The notes under the pieces: generated by a model
Seen by the model: only the letters and a program-made list of their open reading frames with translations
What the model was told of the DNA's origin: nothing
The model's database searches: none
In this document: positions 16,850 to 25,998 of the stretch, one piece after another
Layout of the letters: every line of letters begins with the position of its first letter
Numbering within the stretch: position 1 is the stretch's first letter
From: Gammaproteobacteria bacterium UBA3067
GTDB taxonomy: Bacteria; Pseudomonadota; Gammaproteobacteria; Pseudomonadales; UBA3067
DNA: 64,000 nt
NCBI GenBank assembly: GCA_002366835.1
Contig: DFBZ01000038.1
Location: forward strand, 87,965-151,964
Direction: 5' to 3'
Position numbers and translations under genes: made by a program

Positions 16850-18193
16850 CTAGGCCCAAATTTCCAGATCAGTGGGTACAGGTTTTTCATGCACATATCC
16901 TATACGATGTATATTGATGAGGTGTTTATAGTCTAAATTTTCTGAAATGGAATTGTTTCCCCATGACCCGCAACCGAGTGTAGTGGTCGGCGCGAAGCCA
17001 TTTTGTAAACTGCCCCCTGCGGTCAACGAGCTTGCTTCATTAACGACTAGACGACTAACAGGTAAAGATAAGCCGGCATTCATAATGCGTGCATCATTAT
17101 TAGAATGAATTGCACTCGTATGACCTTTACCTTCTATATTGAGATTGAAGCGGGCTATCTCTAACGCATCGCTGAAGCTATCATATTCAAATGCGACCAT
17201 AACAGGGCACATTTTTTCCTTGCGTAAAATATCGTCATCGCGATCATTCGATTTAATTAGGATCACCTTGGCGTCATCGGGGATTTCTATACCAGCCATT
17301 TCTGCAATAGCTTGTGGGCTTTGGCCAACAACTCTACCTGCGATATGTCCGTTTTCGAAAAGCACATTGCGTAGTTTGTCGGCTGTTTCTTGATCATCAA
17401 TATAATGAGCGCCTTTGGAGGTAAACGCTGAAATAACTTTGTCGTAATCATTTTTTTGTGCGATGACCGATTGTTCGCCAGAGCAGATAATTCCATAATC
17501 AAATTTGCGCCCATTAATGACCTTTTCTGCTGCAGCATCGTAGTCAATATCTGTGTCCAAAATAACCTGGACATTGCCTGGGCCTACACCAAAGGATGGT
17601 TTTCCGCTACTGTAAGCAGCTACAACCATCGCTGGCCCACCTGTTGCGACTAATACATCTACTTTCTTCATTAGTTCGTTGGTTTTATCAATGCTGGGGT
17701 TTTCGATGCACTGAATAAGATTATCGGGGCCACCTAAGCGTTTTATTTCCTCGTTCATCAAATTAACGGTTTGATTGCTGCATTTTTTTGCCCTTGGGTG
17801 TGGAGCGATGATAATGGAGTTTCCACCTTTCAAAGCAAACATTGCGTTACACATCGGAGTGACAATGGGGTTAGTGGTAGGTGTTACTGCGCCCACTACG
17901 CCAACTGGCTTTGCGATACTAACAATACCATTACTATTTTTTTCATCAATAATGCCAATAGAGGGCTTACCTTTAAGGTTGTTCCAAATGGCTCGCGATT
18001 TACCTCTATTTTTAATTAGCTTATCCTCGTAGTTTCCCATACGAGTTTCAGTTACCGCATTCTGGGCAAGTTCTTCTGCATTATCGTAAATTACTTTCCC
18101 AATCGCTCGCACTATTTCATCAACTTTTTCCTGAGAGAATGTTGCATACTCTTTCTGCGCGATTTTTGCTTTTGAAATCATTTCATCAATCAT
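16850..18193 (-). CDS. CoA-acylating aldehyde dehydrogenase (SucD/EutE/AdhE-N type)
   Basis: The 447-residue enzyme belongs to the acylating branch of aldehyde dehydrogenases, which interconvert an aldehyde and its acyl-CoA with NAD(P)H. Signatures are TPTTNPIVTP (about 104-113), ATGGPAMVVAAYSSGKP followed by FGVGPGN (183-207), and the nucleophile Cys237 in GIICSGEQS. Known members act on succinate semialdehyde, acetaldehyde, propionaldehyde, butyraldehyde or sulfoacetaldehyde. The length and lack of a C-terminal Fe-alcohol dehydrogenase domain fit SucD- or EutE-like single-domain forms. The start has a GGTGG ribosome-binding site. It lies downstream of the alcohol dehydrogenase-phaE-phaC-CoA-transferase genes on the same strand, 161 bp after the transferase, so a role in supplying hydroxyacyl-CoA is inferred. 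Confidence 0.88.
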   Translation of the reverse strand: MIDEMISKAKIAQKEYATFSQEKVDEIVRAIGKVIYDNAEELAQNAVTETRMGNYEDKLIKNRGKSRAIWNNLKGKPSIGIIDEKNSNGIVSIAKPVGVVGAVTPTTNPIVTPMCNAMFALKGGNSIIIAPHPRAKKCSNQTVNLMNEEIKRLGGPDNLIQCIENPSIDKTNELMKKVDVLVATGGPAMVVAAYSSGKPSFGVGPGNVQVILDTDIDYDAAAEKVINGRKFDYGIICSGEQSVIAQKNDYDKVISAFTSKGAHYIDDQETADKLRNVLFENGHIAGRVVGQSPQAIAEMAGIEIPDDAKVILIKSNDRDDDILRKEKMCPVMVAFEYDSFSDALEIARFNLNIEGKGHTSAIHSNNDARIMNAGLSLPVSRLVVNEASSLTAGGSLQNGFAPTTTLGCGSWGNNSISENLDYKHLINIHRIGYVHEKPVPTDLEIWA

Positions 18194-18354
18194 TGGGCCA
18201 CCTTTTCTTCTATTAAAGAATATTAACTCGACAAGATAAGTTGCAAACTGTTTAACCGTGTTTATAGCTCAAGGTAGTACTAAATATTTGGTAAAAATAA
18301 CCCCCCTTTACGTAAAACTATAGTGTGATTAATATACTGATGTACTTCAAAATA

Positions 18355-20337
18355 TCAGCTAGACGAATTTATCTTTGATGCTTTTTTAATACGGGAAGTA
18401 ACCTCGTTAGAATTTTCTGAACTCTGTTTTTTCGTGTTAATCTCAAAAACATGTGGTTTAACTTTTCTTTCATCTAGCGAGTCGCCTAGCTTTAAACGCA
18501 TAAAAGCACTGGTGGTGTACTGGACGTTGCTAGAAAAATAGTTGCTATCCATGTAGTCAATAAAGGTTGAATAGGTTTCTTTAATAAGAGGGTGCATTTC
18601 ACACCCATTGTAATTTGCGACAAGTCCAACTTTATGGCCGTAGGACTGTATTTTTTCTTCTAAGGTATACTGTATTGTTTCCACGTCTTTTCTTGTTTGG
18701 ATGCTGTGGCCTTCTAAGTTTAAAAAGAGAAGGTTGCGAGAAGGGTCATAGCTAATGCGCTCTTCAAGTTCACTTTGCAGTAATATATTATCTAGAGCCA
18801 TAGGGTTGTCGATAAATATTCGACTATCCATGATGATAGGTTTGTTAATAATTGGAACGAAATCCATATGGGCGAGGATATCTTTTTCAATATCGATACC
18901 CGGTGCTATTTCGGTAAGCTCTAAGCCTTTTTCTCGAAGCCGGAATACACATCTCTCGGTGACGTAATAAACCGGTTGAGAATTCTTGATGGCATATTTT
19001 CCGTTAAAAGTAATCTGCTGAACGGCGCTAATAAATTTCTTTATTTTTCCTTCCTGTTTTATATGCAGCATACCTTCGCTGACTACGACGCGCAGCCCGC
19101 CTGCGGTAAACGTGCCTGCGAAAACCAATTTACTGGCGTTTTGGCTAATGTTTATAAAGCCGCCCGCGCCAGCGATACGGGTGCCAAATAAACTGACATT
19201 GACATTGCCACACTGATCAACTTGAGCCATGCCGAGGGTGGCCATGTCTAATCCACCACCATCGTAGAAATCAAACTGCTGATTTTGTTGAATAATGGCG
19301 TCAGTATTTATAGCTGCACCAAAGTTGAGTCCAGCCTGAGGCATTCCACCTATTACCCCAGGCTCGGCGGTAAGGGTGATATATTCGAGAATATTTTCCT
19401 CTTGGGCGACGGAAGAAACTCCCTCTGGCATACCGATACCAAGATTAACGATTCCCCCCATGGGTAATTCGAAGGCCGCTCGCCTTGCAATAATTTTTCG
19501 ATCGTCCAGGCGAAGGGGCGTTATATTATTGAGCTCAGTGGTGATTTCACCAGAATAGGCAGGGTTGTATTGGGTCGCGTAGGTCTGATAATGGTTTTTT
19601 GGTTCAGATTGAACAATACAGTCGACCATTACGCGTGGCACATGGACTTTTCTAGAATCAAGACTGTTGCGAGCAGCAATACGTTCAACCTGTGCGGCTA
19701 CAAAACCACCCGAGTTCTTTGCAGCCATAGCTATAGCAAGGTTGTCGAGATAAAGCGCTTCACGCTCCATGGTAATGTTGCCAGCGGGGTCAGCTGTGGT
19801 TCCTCGAAGAAATGCGGCGTGAATGGGAAACGCTTTGTAAAATAGCCATTCTTCACCATCAACTTCCATAATACGCACAAGGTCTTCAGTGGTAACAGAG
19901 TTTAGTTTTCCGCCACTTTCACGGGGGTCAACAAAAGTGCCTATGCCCACTTTCGTTAATAATCCTGCCCGGTTCGCGGCAGTATCTCTAAACAACTGAG
20001 TAATAGTGCCCATGGGTAAGTTGTACGCCTCAATCTCATTCGCGACAGCCATAGCGGCTATTTTGGGAACAAGCGCCCAGTGTCCACCTATAACTCTTTT
20101 GAGGAGGCCTTTATGTGCAAGGCGATTGGCGCCCTTATCAACGCCATCTCCCGGAGCAGCAGCAAACACTAAGGTAAGGTTGCGAGGGGAGCCCGTTTCA
20201 AGAAAACGCTTTTCTAGGGCAATGATTAATTCTTCTGGTGTGCCGGTACCCACAAACCCAGATGTGCAAACGGTATCGCCATCTTTAATAAGAGCAACAG
20301 CGTTGGCGGCGGATACAATCTTATTTTTTATAGACAT
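18355..20337 (-). CDS. Acyl-CoA:carboxylate CoA-transferase, fused alpha/beta (YdiF/Pct family) with C-terminal extension
   Basis: The 660-residue protein moves CoA between an acyl-CoA donor and a free carboxylate. Both halves of family I CoA-transferases are fused, as in YdiF or propionate CoA-transferase. The N-terminal half has SGFVGTGTPEELI and VIGGHWALVPK; the second half has GIGMPEGV and the catalytic Glu325 in TAEPGVIGG. Typical YdiF proteins stop near residue 525. This one continues for about 130 residues (FLNLEGHSI, VGLVANYNG, TSAFMRLKLG), a separate C-terminal region of unknown role, then a Ser/Lys-rich tail. The ATG has a CAGGA ribosome-binding site. It follows phaC by 28 bp in the same operon, which suggests it activates the hydroxy acid that PhaEC polymerises. 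Substrate is not proven. Confidence 0.88.
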   Translation of the reverse strand: MSIKNKIVSAANAVALIKDGDTVCTSGFVGTGTPEELIIALEKRFLETGSPRNLTLVFAAAPGDGVDKGANRLAHKGLLKRVIGGHWALVPKIAAMAVANEIEAYNLPMGTITQLFRDTAANRAGLLTKVGIGTFVDPRESGGKLNSVTTEDLVRIMEVDGEEWLFYKAFPIHAAFLRGTTADPAGNITMEREALYLDNLAIAMAAKNSGGFVAAQVERIAARNSLDSRKVHVPRVMVDCIVQSEPKNHYQTYATQYNPAYSGEITTELNNITPLRLDDRKIIARRAAFELPMGGIVNLGIGMPEGVSSVAQEENILEYITLTAEPGVIGGMPQAGLNFGAAINTDAIIQQNQQFDFYDGGGLDMATLGMAQVDQCGNVNVSLFGTRIAGAGGFINISQNASKLVFAGTFTAGGLRVVVSEGMLHIKQEGKIKKFISAVQQITFNGKYAIKNSQPVYYVTERCVFRLREKGLELTEIAPGIDIEKDILAHMDFVPIINKPIIMDSRIFIDNPMALDNILLQSELEERISYDPSRNLLFLNLEGHSIQTRKDVETIQYTLEEKIQSYGHKVGLVANYNGCEMHPLIKETYSTFIDYMDSNYFSSNVQYTTSAFMRLKLGDSLDERKVKPHVFEINTKKQSSENSNEVTSRIKKASKINSSS

Positions 20338-20365
20338 TACGTTATTCCTGCTGTTCTGGTGGCTT

Positions 20366-21454
20366 TTATTGTCGTTCCATCAACCAATTAACGATTCCCG
20401 GAGCGAGGATAGCTTGTGACCGTCCACTAACAAAAAGACCAACGTGCCCGGCGTTTAATGCCATTTCTGTGTAATCTGTTGTACCCACATGGCGTGATAA
20501 TGCGGAAGAACAATCTGGGGGGATAATATGATCTTGCAATGCAAAGATATTTAGCACTGGCATTTCCAATTTTTTTAAATTGACCTGCTGACCATTCACG
20601 ATGATTTCATTTTTAATAAGTTTATTTTCCTGGTAATAGTCTTTAAACCATTGTTTTGCTGCTTCCCCAGGGTGGTCTGGCCTGTCTGCAATCCATTTTT
20701 CCATGCGCAAAAAGTTTATGAGCGAATCGTCATTCTGGGCCACATCAATAAGGTCTAAGTTGTATTTAGTTAGGCTTCTAATTGGTGTCATCATTTGGAA
20801 AAAATAGCCCATAAGTTCACCAGGCATGCAGCCATTTGCATCAATGAGCTTGTCGATGGTTTCACTATCCCAGCTGCGAGTTAATACATTTAAAAGACCA
20901 TGGTCGAAACGGTTTTCTTCCTGGTCGGCATGAAAATCGATAGGAGTGATAGCGAGCAACAAATTGTGTACTTTTTCTGGGTAAAGGCAGGCGTAACTTA
21001 CGCTGAATGTTCCGCCTTCACAGATGCCCATCAGGTTTATGGCATCGTAATTGGTTTCTTCACGAATAAAGTCAATGCATTCATCCATATAGCCATCGAT
21101 ATAATCGTCAATAGTTAGCCATTTGTCGGCGCGATTTGGTTCACCCCAGTCGACTGTATAGACATCGATTCCCTCCGCTAATAGGTTTCTTACCAGGGAT
21201 CTATTTTCTTGTAGGTCAGTCATACTTTGCCTTCCTATCAGGCCGTATACAATGAGTACCGGTTGTCCGATTTTCTGGTCAGCTATGGCTTTGTAACGAT
21301 ATAAGGTTGTTTTATCACTACGAAGTTTTTCCTCCTTTGGTGTCGTAGCAATATCCACATCACTGTCAGTTATGTTGCTGAGTTTTCGACTGGCATTTTC
21401 AAATTTTTCCGAGAAACTCTTGAAGTCATTAATAATTGACAATGTTTCACTCAT
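20366..21454 (-). CDS. phaC: Class III PHA synthase, catalytic subunit PhaC
   Basis: PhaC polymerises (R)-hydroxyacyl-CoA into polyhydroxyalkanoate at the granule surface. The 362 residues match class III PhaC, which is shorter than class I/II enzymes and needs PhaE. The alpha/beta hydrolase core carries a lipase-like box with Cys instead of Ser, G-I-C-E-G-G with nucleophile Cys145. Probable partners are Asp308 (LQDHIIPP) and His337 (NAGHVGLF). The conserved VYTVDWGEP motif is at about 98-106. It lies 28 bp after phaE and 28 bp before the CoA-transferase gene, clearly one operon. No canonical ribosome-binding site is obvious, so translation may depend on coupling to phaE. Confidence 0.94.
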   Translation of the reverse strand: MSETLSIINDFKSFSEKFENASRKLSNITDSDVDIATTPKEEKLRSDKTTLYRYKAIADQKIGQPVLIVYGLIGRQSMTDLQENRSLVRNLLAEGIDVYTVDWGEPNRADKWLTIDDYIDGYMDECIDFIREETNYDAINLMGICEGGTFSVSYACLYPEKVHNLLLAITPIDFHADQEENRFDHGLLNVLTRSWDSETIDKLIDANGCMPGELMGYFFQMMTPIRSLTKYNLDLIDVAQNDDSLINFLRMEKWIADRPDHPGEAAKQWFKDYYQENKLIKNEIIVNGQQVNLKKLEMPVLNIFALQDHIIPPDCSSALSRHVGTTDYTEMALNAGHVGLFVSGRSQAILAPGIVNWLMERQ

Positions 21455-21482
21455 AACAAATTGACCATATTGATTTCATATT

Positions 21483-22451
21483 TTATCGATCTGCTTTTGT
21501 TTTCACAGCAGGCTTTCTTGTTGAAGTGGTTTTGCTTTTGTTGGAATTATTTGATTGTCGTTTTTCTTTACGCAGTTCTTTTATTTCTTTATTTAGTTCA
21601 TATACCTTTTTATGAAGGTCATCGATTTCACTTCTTGTCGGCAGGTGATAAAGCTTGCAAGATTCTTCTACGATAGTTTGTTCAGCTAGGCGGTATTCTG
21701 AGTTGGCATCGATGGCCTTCTTTTGAGCAGCTAAGTAGCCCTCAGATTTCTGCATTTCAACAAGAGCTTGGTTTGCGATGTTTAACCAGTTATCCGTTAG
21801 GTCTTTCCAGCTGCTCGGTGGTGTTTCCGATTTTATTTTTTCCTCGGTATCTTCACAAAATTCCTCATAAGCCTTCATCCAGGTCTGCATAACGACGTTA
21901 GAATATTCTGATATATCTTTCTGTAAGGTGTTCCATTTATCGGTAACGGAGGCGAGTTTTCTATCCAGATTGGTAATGCCAGCAAATGAGGGGTTGTCAC
22001 TGAATTGTCTATCAAAAATAGCTGGGTTCTTAAATGCGTTAGTCGTCCAATATTCAGGGCTCATTGTTTTTGTAAATATTTCAAAATAGTTTTCGTTCTC
22101 TGTGTCGCTATTTGTTTCTGTGCTCCAGGCAGAATTATTCGATATAGATTTCCAAAAGCTTTCATTGTTTGACCATAATTCGGATAGCGTGCTTTCTATT
22201 ACTTTTTCGGAATCATCAAAATAATCCTGTGTGGTCTTAGGTTTAACTGGTGACATTGCTTGGGTGTATTGCTGTGTCAGTCTTTGGCTACTTTCTGCAA
22301 GCATCGCCATTACAGGGTTGTTTTCGAAAGGGAAGTCGTTTGTTTTTTTCGAACCACCGTCTTGGATGTTTTTTGAATAGGAATCCAATACTAACTGTTG
22401 TGTTTTAAGCCATTCATTTGTCATGTCCTGTGCTTGCTTGAACCAGTCCAT
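21483..22451 (-). CDS. phaE: Class III PHA synthase subunit PhaE
   Basis: PhaE is the non-catalytic partner required by class III PhaC for activity and granule formation. The 322-residue protein has the family features: an N-terminal DWFKQAQ..TNEWLK helix, long helical and low-complexity regions rich in Trp, and a C-terminal coiled coil (YHLPTRSEIDDLHKKVYELNKEI) followed by a Lys/Ser/Thr-rich basic tail. The ATG at 22451 is preceded by CAGGAG; the TTG one codon earlier is less likely. It sits between the alcohol dehydrogenase gene (14 bp) and phaC (28 bp). Confidence 0.9.
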   Translation of the reverse strand: MDWFKQAQDMTNEWLKTQQLVLDSYSKNIQDGGSKKTNDFPFENNPVMAMLAESSQRLTQQYTQAMSPVKPKTTQDYFDDSEKVIESTLSELWSNNESFWKSISNNSAWSTETNSDTENENYFEIFTKTMSPEYWTTNAFKNPAIFDRQFSDNPSFAGITNLDRKLASVTDKWNTLQKDISEYSNVVMQTWMKAYEEFCEDTEEKIKSETPPSSWKDLTDNWLNIANQALVEMQKSEGYLAAQKKAIDANSEYRLAEQTIVEESCKLYHLPTRSEIDDLHKKVYELNKEIKELRKEKRQSNNSNKSKTTSTRKPAVKTKADR

Positions 22452-22465
22452 CAATTTTCTCCTGA

Positions 22466-23590
22466 TTAGAAGGTAATAACCTGTCTAACGGCTTTACCTT
22501 GTGCCATTAGGTCGAAGCCTTCGTTGATATTCTCGAGTTTTAAGTGCCCAGTGAGCAGTCTATCTACGGGCAATCGTCCTTGTCGGAATAGAGAGATATA
22601 GCGAGGAATATCTCGCATGGGTACGCTGGTGCCGATATAGCTGCCTTTTAAGGTTCTTTCTTCTGCAACTAGGCTTACCGGGGCTAATGCAAACCTTTTA
22701 TCAGGGTGAGGAAGCCCAGCAGTGACGGTGGTGCCGCCTCGGCGTGTCACGTTATAAGCGGTTTCGAGTGCTGGTACGGCACCGGCCAGTTCGAAGGCAT
22801 AATTAACACCCCCTTGTGTTGCCTCACGTATCTCGCCCACGCAGTCAGGCGACCTGGCGTTAAAACAGTCCGTTGCCCCCAATTCTTTCGCAAGTGCTAA
22901 TTTGCTGTCGTCGAGGTCTACCGCAACAATGCGGCTTGCGCCTGATAGTCGCGCCCCAAGGATAGAAGCCAAGCCCACGCCACCTAATCCGACGACGGCA
23001 ACTGTTGAGCCAGGCTCTACTTTTCCTGTGTTGACGACTGCTCCGACACCAGTGAGTACTGCGCATCCAAATAATGCAGCTTGGTCAAGGGGGAGATCTT
23101 TATCTATTTTGATGACAGAGTTGCGTGACATCGTGGCGTACTCGGCAAAGGCGGAAACCCCCAGGTGGTGACTGACGCTTTCCTCATTGCGTGATAGGCG
23201 TGAGCCGCCTGATATTAGCGTGCCGGCATTATTTGATTCCGCACCAGGTTCACACAGAGCGGGACGGCCCTCACAGCATGGCAAGCAGTGTCCACAGCTG
23301 GGGACGAATACCATAACAACGTGATCGCCTACCTTTAGATCCGTTACAAAGTCTCCTACTTCTTCGACAATGCCCGCCGCTTCATGGCCAAGTACCATCG
23401 GCGTAGGGCGAGGACGGCTGCCGTTGATGACGGATAAGTCCGAATGGCAGAGCCCTGCGGCAGCCATTTTAACCATGATTTCACCAGGCCCGGGGGGCTG
23501 AAGGTCAATATCTTCGATTCGGAGGGGTTTGGAATTTGTGTAGGGTGCCTCTGCTCCCATTTCATTTAAAACTGCGGCTTTTATTTTCAT
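22466..23590 (-). CDS. Zinc-dependent alcohol dehydrogenase (MDR family)
   Basis: The 374-residue enzyme interconverts an alcohol and an aldehyde or ketone with NAD(H). Catalytic zinc ligands are in GLCHSD (Cys48) and GHEAAG, plus a later Cys. Structural zinc cysteines are in CGHCLPCCEGRPALC. The Rossmann motif is GLGGVG, followed by VDLDDSK, whose Asp favours NAD. Overall it resembles class III-like ADHs. It is the first gene of the minus-strand PHA operon, so it may make or use a hydroxyaldehyde or hydroxy acid, for example succinate semialdehyde to 4-hydroxybutyrate, or oxidise a diol. That role is inferred from position alone. About 750 bp of gene-free DNA separate it from the divergent phaR. 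Confidence 0.87.
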   Translation of the reverse strand: MKIKAAVLNEMGAEAPYTNSKPLRIEDIDLQPPGPGEIMVKMAAAGLCHSDLSVINGSRPRPTPMVLGHEAAGIVEEVGDFVTDLKVGDHVVMVFVPSCGHCLPCCEGRPALCEPGAESNNAGTLISGGSRLSRNEESVSHHLGVSAFAEYATMSRNSVIKIDKDLPLDQAALFGCAVLTGVGAVVNTGKVEPGSTVAVVGLGGVGLASILGARLSGASRIVAVDLDDSKLALAKELGATDCFNARSPDCVGEIREATQGGVNYAFELAGAVPALETAYNVTRRGGTTVTAGLPHPDKRFALAPVSLVAEERTLKGSYIGTSVPMRDIPRYISLFRQGRLPVDRLLTGHLKLENINEGFDLMAQGKAVRQVITF

Positions 23591-24340
23591 ACTATTTTAA
23601 TCCCGTTATCCGTTAGATCTAGGCGCGCATCTAATCGTGATTTTTAATATAACTTCCGGCATCTCAAGTGGATCTATTTCACATCACGTTTTTATAAATG
23701 GGGCAGATTGCTATTTTTTGTGCCTTAAATTCTTATAAGCATATTTCGAACCATGTTTTTCTAATCACTGTTTATATGCGTGTAGATTTAATCTTTGATA
23801 GTTCTCATTGAGAGTGATGCTACATACTGCTGTGCTTTATATTGGCCCGATATTGCGCGTGGTCATTAGGTATCAAGAAATACATGTCGCTCCTAATGCC
23901 TATCTATTCGGCTTTTAGTTGTGTGTGTTTCATTACGGTGCGCTCTTTGAAAAACCTAATTATTAATGCCCAAAATTGTGCGCAGGTTTTTTCTAGAAGA
24001 ATCAATAGATAGGATTCTCAATAGGGAAATCTTTTTTCTTCTTCGCTTATTGTGGTTAGAGCGACGCTGTGGGGGTTTTTACTCAGTGGTATTCTGTGAT
24101 GACGTGGCACTGCCTATTCAATCTAAACTCTTGTGGTATTTAGATAAGGGATCAGCTGTGGAATAACCTAGCATGGATCGAGATATCCTCATTAAAACGG
24201 GAGCGTATTATATTGATATAGTATAGTACTAAATGATTGTTATTATTGGAGTTATGATCTATTCTTGCTGCGTATATAGTTCTGTTGTATTTCTATTTTT
24301 CAGCCCACTTTAGATGGCTTATTTTGGATGCTAGATATTT
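23591..24340. other. Divergent intergenic region between the PHA operon and phaR
   Basis: This AT-rich 750-bp stretch holds no convincing gene; a 66-codon frame at 23966-24166 has no ribosome-binding site or recognisable features. It must contain the promoters of the minus-strand alcohol dehydrogenase-phaEC operon and of phaR, and is the natural place for PhaR binding sites. I could not identify a specific operator. Confidence 0.5.
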
Positions 24341-24802
24341 ATGAATAAAAGGCGAATTAAAAAGTATACCAATCGACGCCTGTATGACACCGTCGATAGT
24401 CGTTATGTCACGTTGGAAGACATACGTAAGCTAATTGTTAGTGGTATTGACGTTGAAATCGTTGATGAGGCAAAGCAGGTGGATATTACTCGTAGCTTGC
24501 TGCTTCAGATAGTTTCTGAACTGGAGTTTTCTGGTCAATCAATCTTAAACGAGCAGTTTTTAGCGCAGCTTATTCGGTTTTATGGACACCCAATGCAAGG
24601 CTTTATGAGTGACTACTTGAGCAAAAGTCTCGATGGGTTTGTTAATCAGCAGAAGGATTTGCAAAACCAATTTAAAAAAGCGATTTCGGCAAACCACATT
24701 GAAACAATGCAAGACTTAACGAAAAAAAATATCGATATGTGGCAGTCATTTCAAAAGTCATTTTTTCACCCATTGAGTGAAGACGATGATAAAACCGAGT
24801 GA
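24341..24802 (+). CDS. phaR: PHA synthesis repressor PhaR
   Basis: PhaR represses phasin and PHA genes and is released when it binds nascent PHA granules. The 153-residue protein has the family N-terminal DNA-binding domain: IKKYTNRRLYDT...YVTLEDIRKL, then VDITRSLLLQIVSEL (residues about 5-66). A PHB-accumulation regulatory domain follows with LNEQFLAQLIRFYG and MSDYLSKSLDGF. It is transcribed divergently from the phaE-phaC operon and lies upstream of the hydrolase gene and about 1.2 kb from the phasin gene, its expected targets. Confidence 0.94.
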   Translation: MNKRRIKKYTNRRLYDTVDSRYVTLEDIRKLIVSGIDVEIVDEAKQVDITRSLLLQIVSELEFSGQSILNEQFLAQLIRFYGHPMQGFMSDYLSKSLDGFVNQQKDLQNQFKKAISANHIETMQDLTKKNIDMWQSFQKSFFHPLSEDDDKTE

Positions 24803-24965
24803 CGGTCACGCTGCATAAGTTCCAAAATGTTATTTTTGATTTCCACTAAAAAGACTATTTATTATTTGATTTGATTTTGTAAGACTTCCGATTGCGATCT
24901 TATATATGTTGGGTTAATCTGAAAAAACCACGTTTTTTCTTATATAAAAGGGTTTGATGTAGCCT

Positions 24966-25820
24966 ATGCAGTCTATTAAAGAAAAGTATGTTTTAGGTTT
25001 AAGCGAAGAAGGGTTCCATCGCATCTCGTACAGGGAATGGGGTTCCCGCGGGGAAAAACCAACGGTAATATGCGTGCATGGTGTTACTCGGTTAGCGCAC
25101 GATTTTGATGTTCTCGCTGAAGCGCTCTCTAAGGATTACCATGTTGTTTGCCCCGATATCGCCGGTAGAGGTAATAGTGACTGGTTTCATAATCATAAGC
25201 ATTATAACTTCACCCAATACTGCGCTGATATAAATGCGCTTATTGCGCGCCTGGATGTTGAAAAAGTGCATTATATTGGCACCTCTATGGGGGGTATTAT
25301 TGGCATGATACTCGCTGGGCTTCCTAATGGACCGATTGCTAGCCTTGTGGTCAACGATATTGGTCCCGAACAAAAAATGTCTGAAATTCGTCGGCTAGGT
25401 AATTATATGGGGCTGGCGCCAGAGTTCGGTGATATGGATGAAGTGACTGAGTATATGCGCACGACTTATAGCGCATTTGGTAATCTGTCTGATCAGCAGT
25501 GGAAGCAAATGGGTCATAATAGCGCCCGAAAGCATAACGATGGATATAAGATGCATTATGATCCAAGAATAGGCAAAGCATTTCGCTCAAGTTATTATTT
25601 TTATACCTTCACTCTTTGGCATTATTGGGACAAAATCGCTTGTCCAACTTTGGCCCTGAGAGGTGAGTTATCGACCTTCCTGTCTGCAGAAACCGCAGAA
25701 AAAATGACGCAGCGAGGACCGAAGTGTAAAGTGGTTGAAATTAAGGAGGCTGGTCATGCGCCCGCGCTGCAATCACCTTATGAGGTCAAGGTTATAATGG
25801 ACTTTATTTCTTCGGTTTGA
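24966..25820 (+). CDS. Alpha/beta hydrolase, possible intracellular PHA oligomer/polymer hydrolase
   Basis: The 284-residue cytoplasmic protein is an alpha/beta-fold serine hydrolase. It has the oxyanion-strand motif CVHGVTR (36-42), PDIAGRGNSDW, nucleophile Ser107 in GTSMGG and the catalytic His in KEAGHAPAL near 264. No signal peptide is present. Between phaR and the phasin gene, a role in PHA mobilisation or in hydrolysing hydroxyacyl esters or CoA esters is likely but unproven; generic esterase activity is the alternative. The start has only a weak upstream GGG. Confidence 0.78.
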   Translation: MQSIKEKYVLGLSEEGFHRISYREWGSRGEKPTVICVHGVTRLAHDFDVLAEALSKDYHVVCPDIAGRGNSDWFHNHKHYNFTQYCADINALIARLDVEKVHYIGTSMGGIIGMILAGLPNGPIASLVVNDIGPEQKMSEIRRLGNYMGLAPEFGDMDEVTEYMRTTYSAFGNLSDQQWKQMGHNSARKHNDGYKMHYDPRIGKAFRSSYYFYTFTLWHYWDKIACPTLALRGELSTFLSAETAEKMTQRGPKCKVVEIKEAGHAPALQSPYEVKVIMDFISSV

Positions 25821-25950
25821 CTCTTATGCTGATCAATAAATGAAGTAGAAAAATAATATTTGTTGGTAAGAGAGGGAAGGTCTCGTTTTAATAGACGCTG
25901 CCTCCATTACGCTATGATACTTGGCTATTTGCTGATACGCACATTTAGTA

Positions 25951-25988
25951 AAAACGGATTCCCTTATGCAGCGGGGAATCCGTTTTAT
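25951..25988 (-). terminator. Terminator downstream of the phasin gene
   Basis: A perfect 13-bp stem (AAAACGGATTCCC with GGGAATCCGTTTT, 10-base loop) with A- and T-rich outer ends lies between the convergent hydrolase and phasin genes, so it can serve both. Confidence 0.85.
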
Positions 25989-25998
25989 AAGCTATTAT

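Noticed and set aside
18755..20419. Plus-strand frames opposite the CoA-transferase gene
   Set aside because: All antisense to the well-supported CoA-transferase; no independent evidence.
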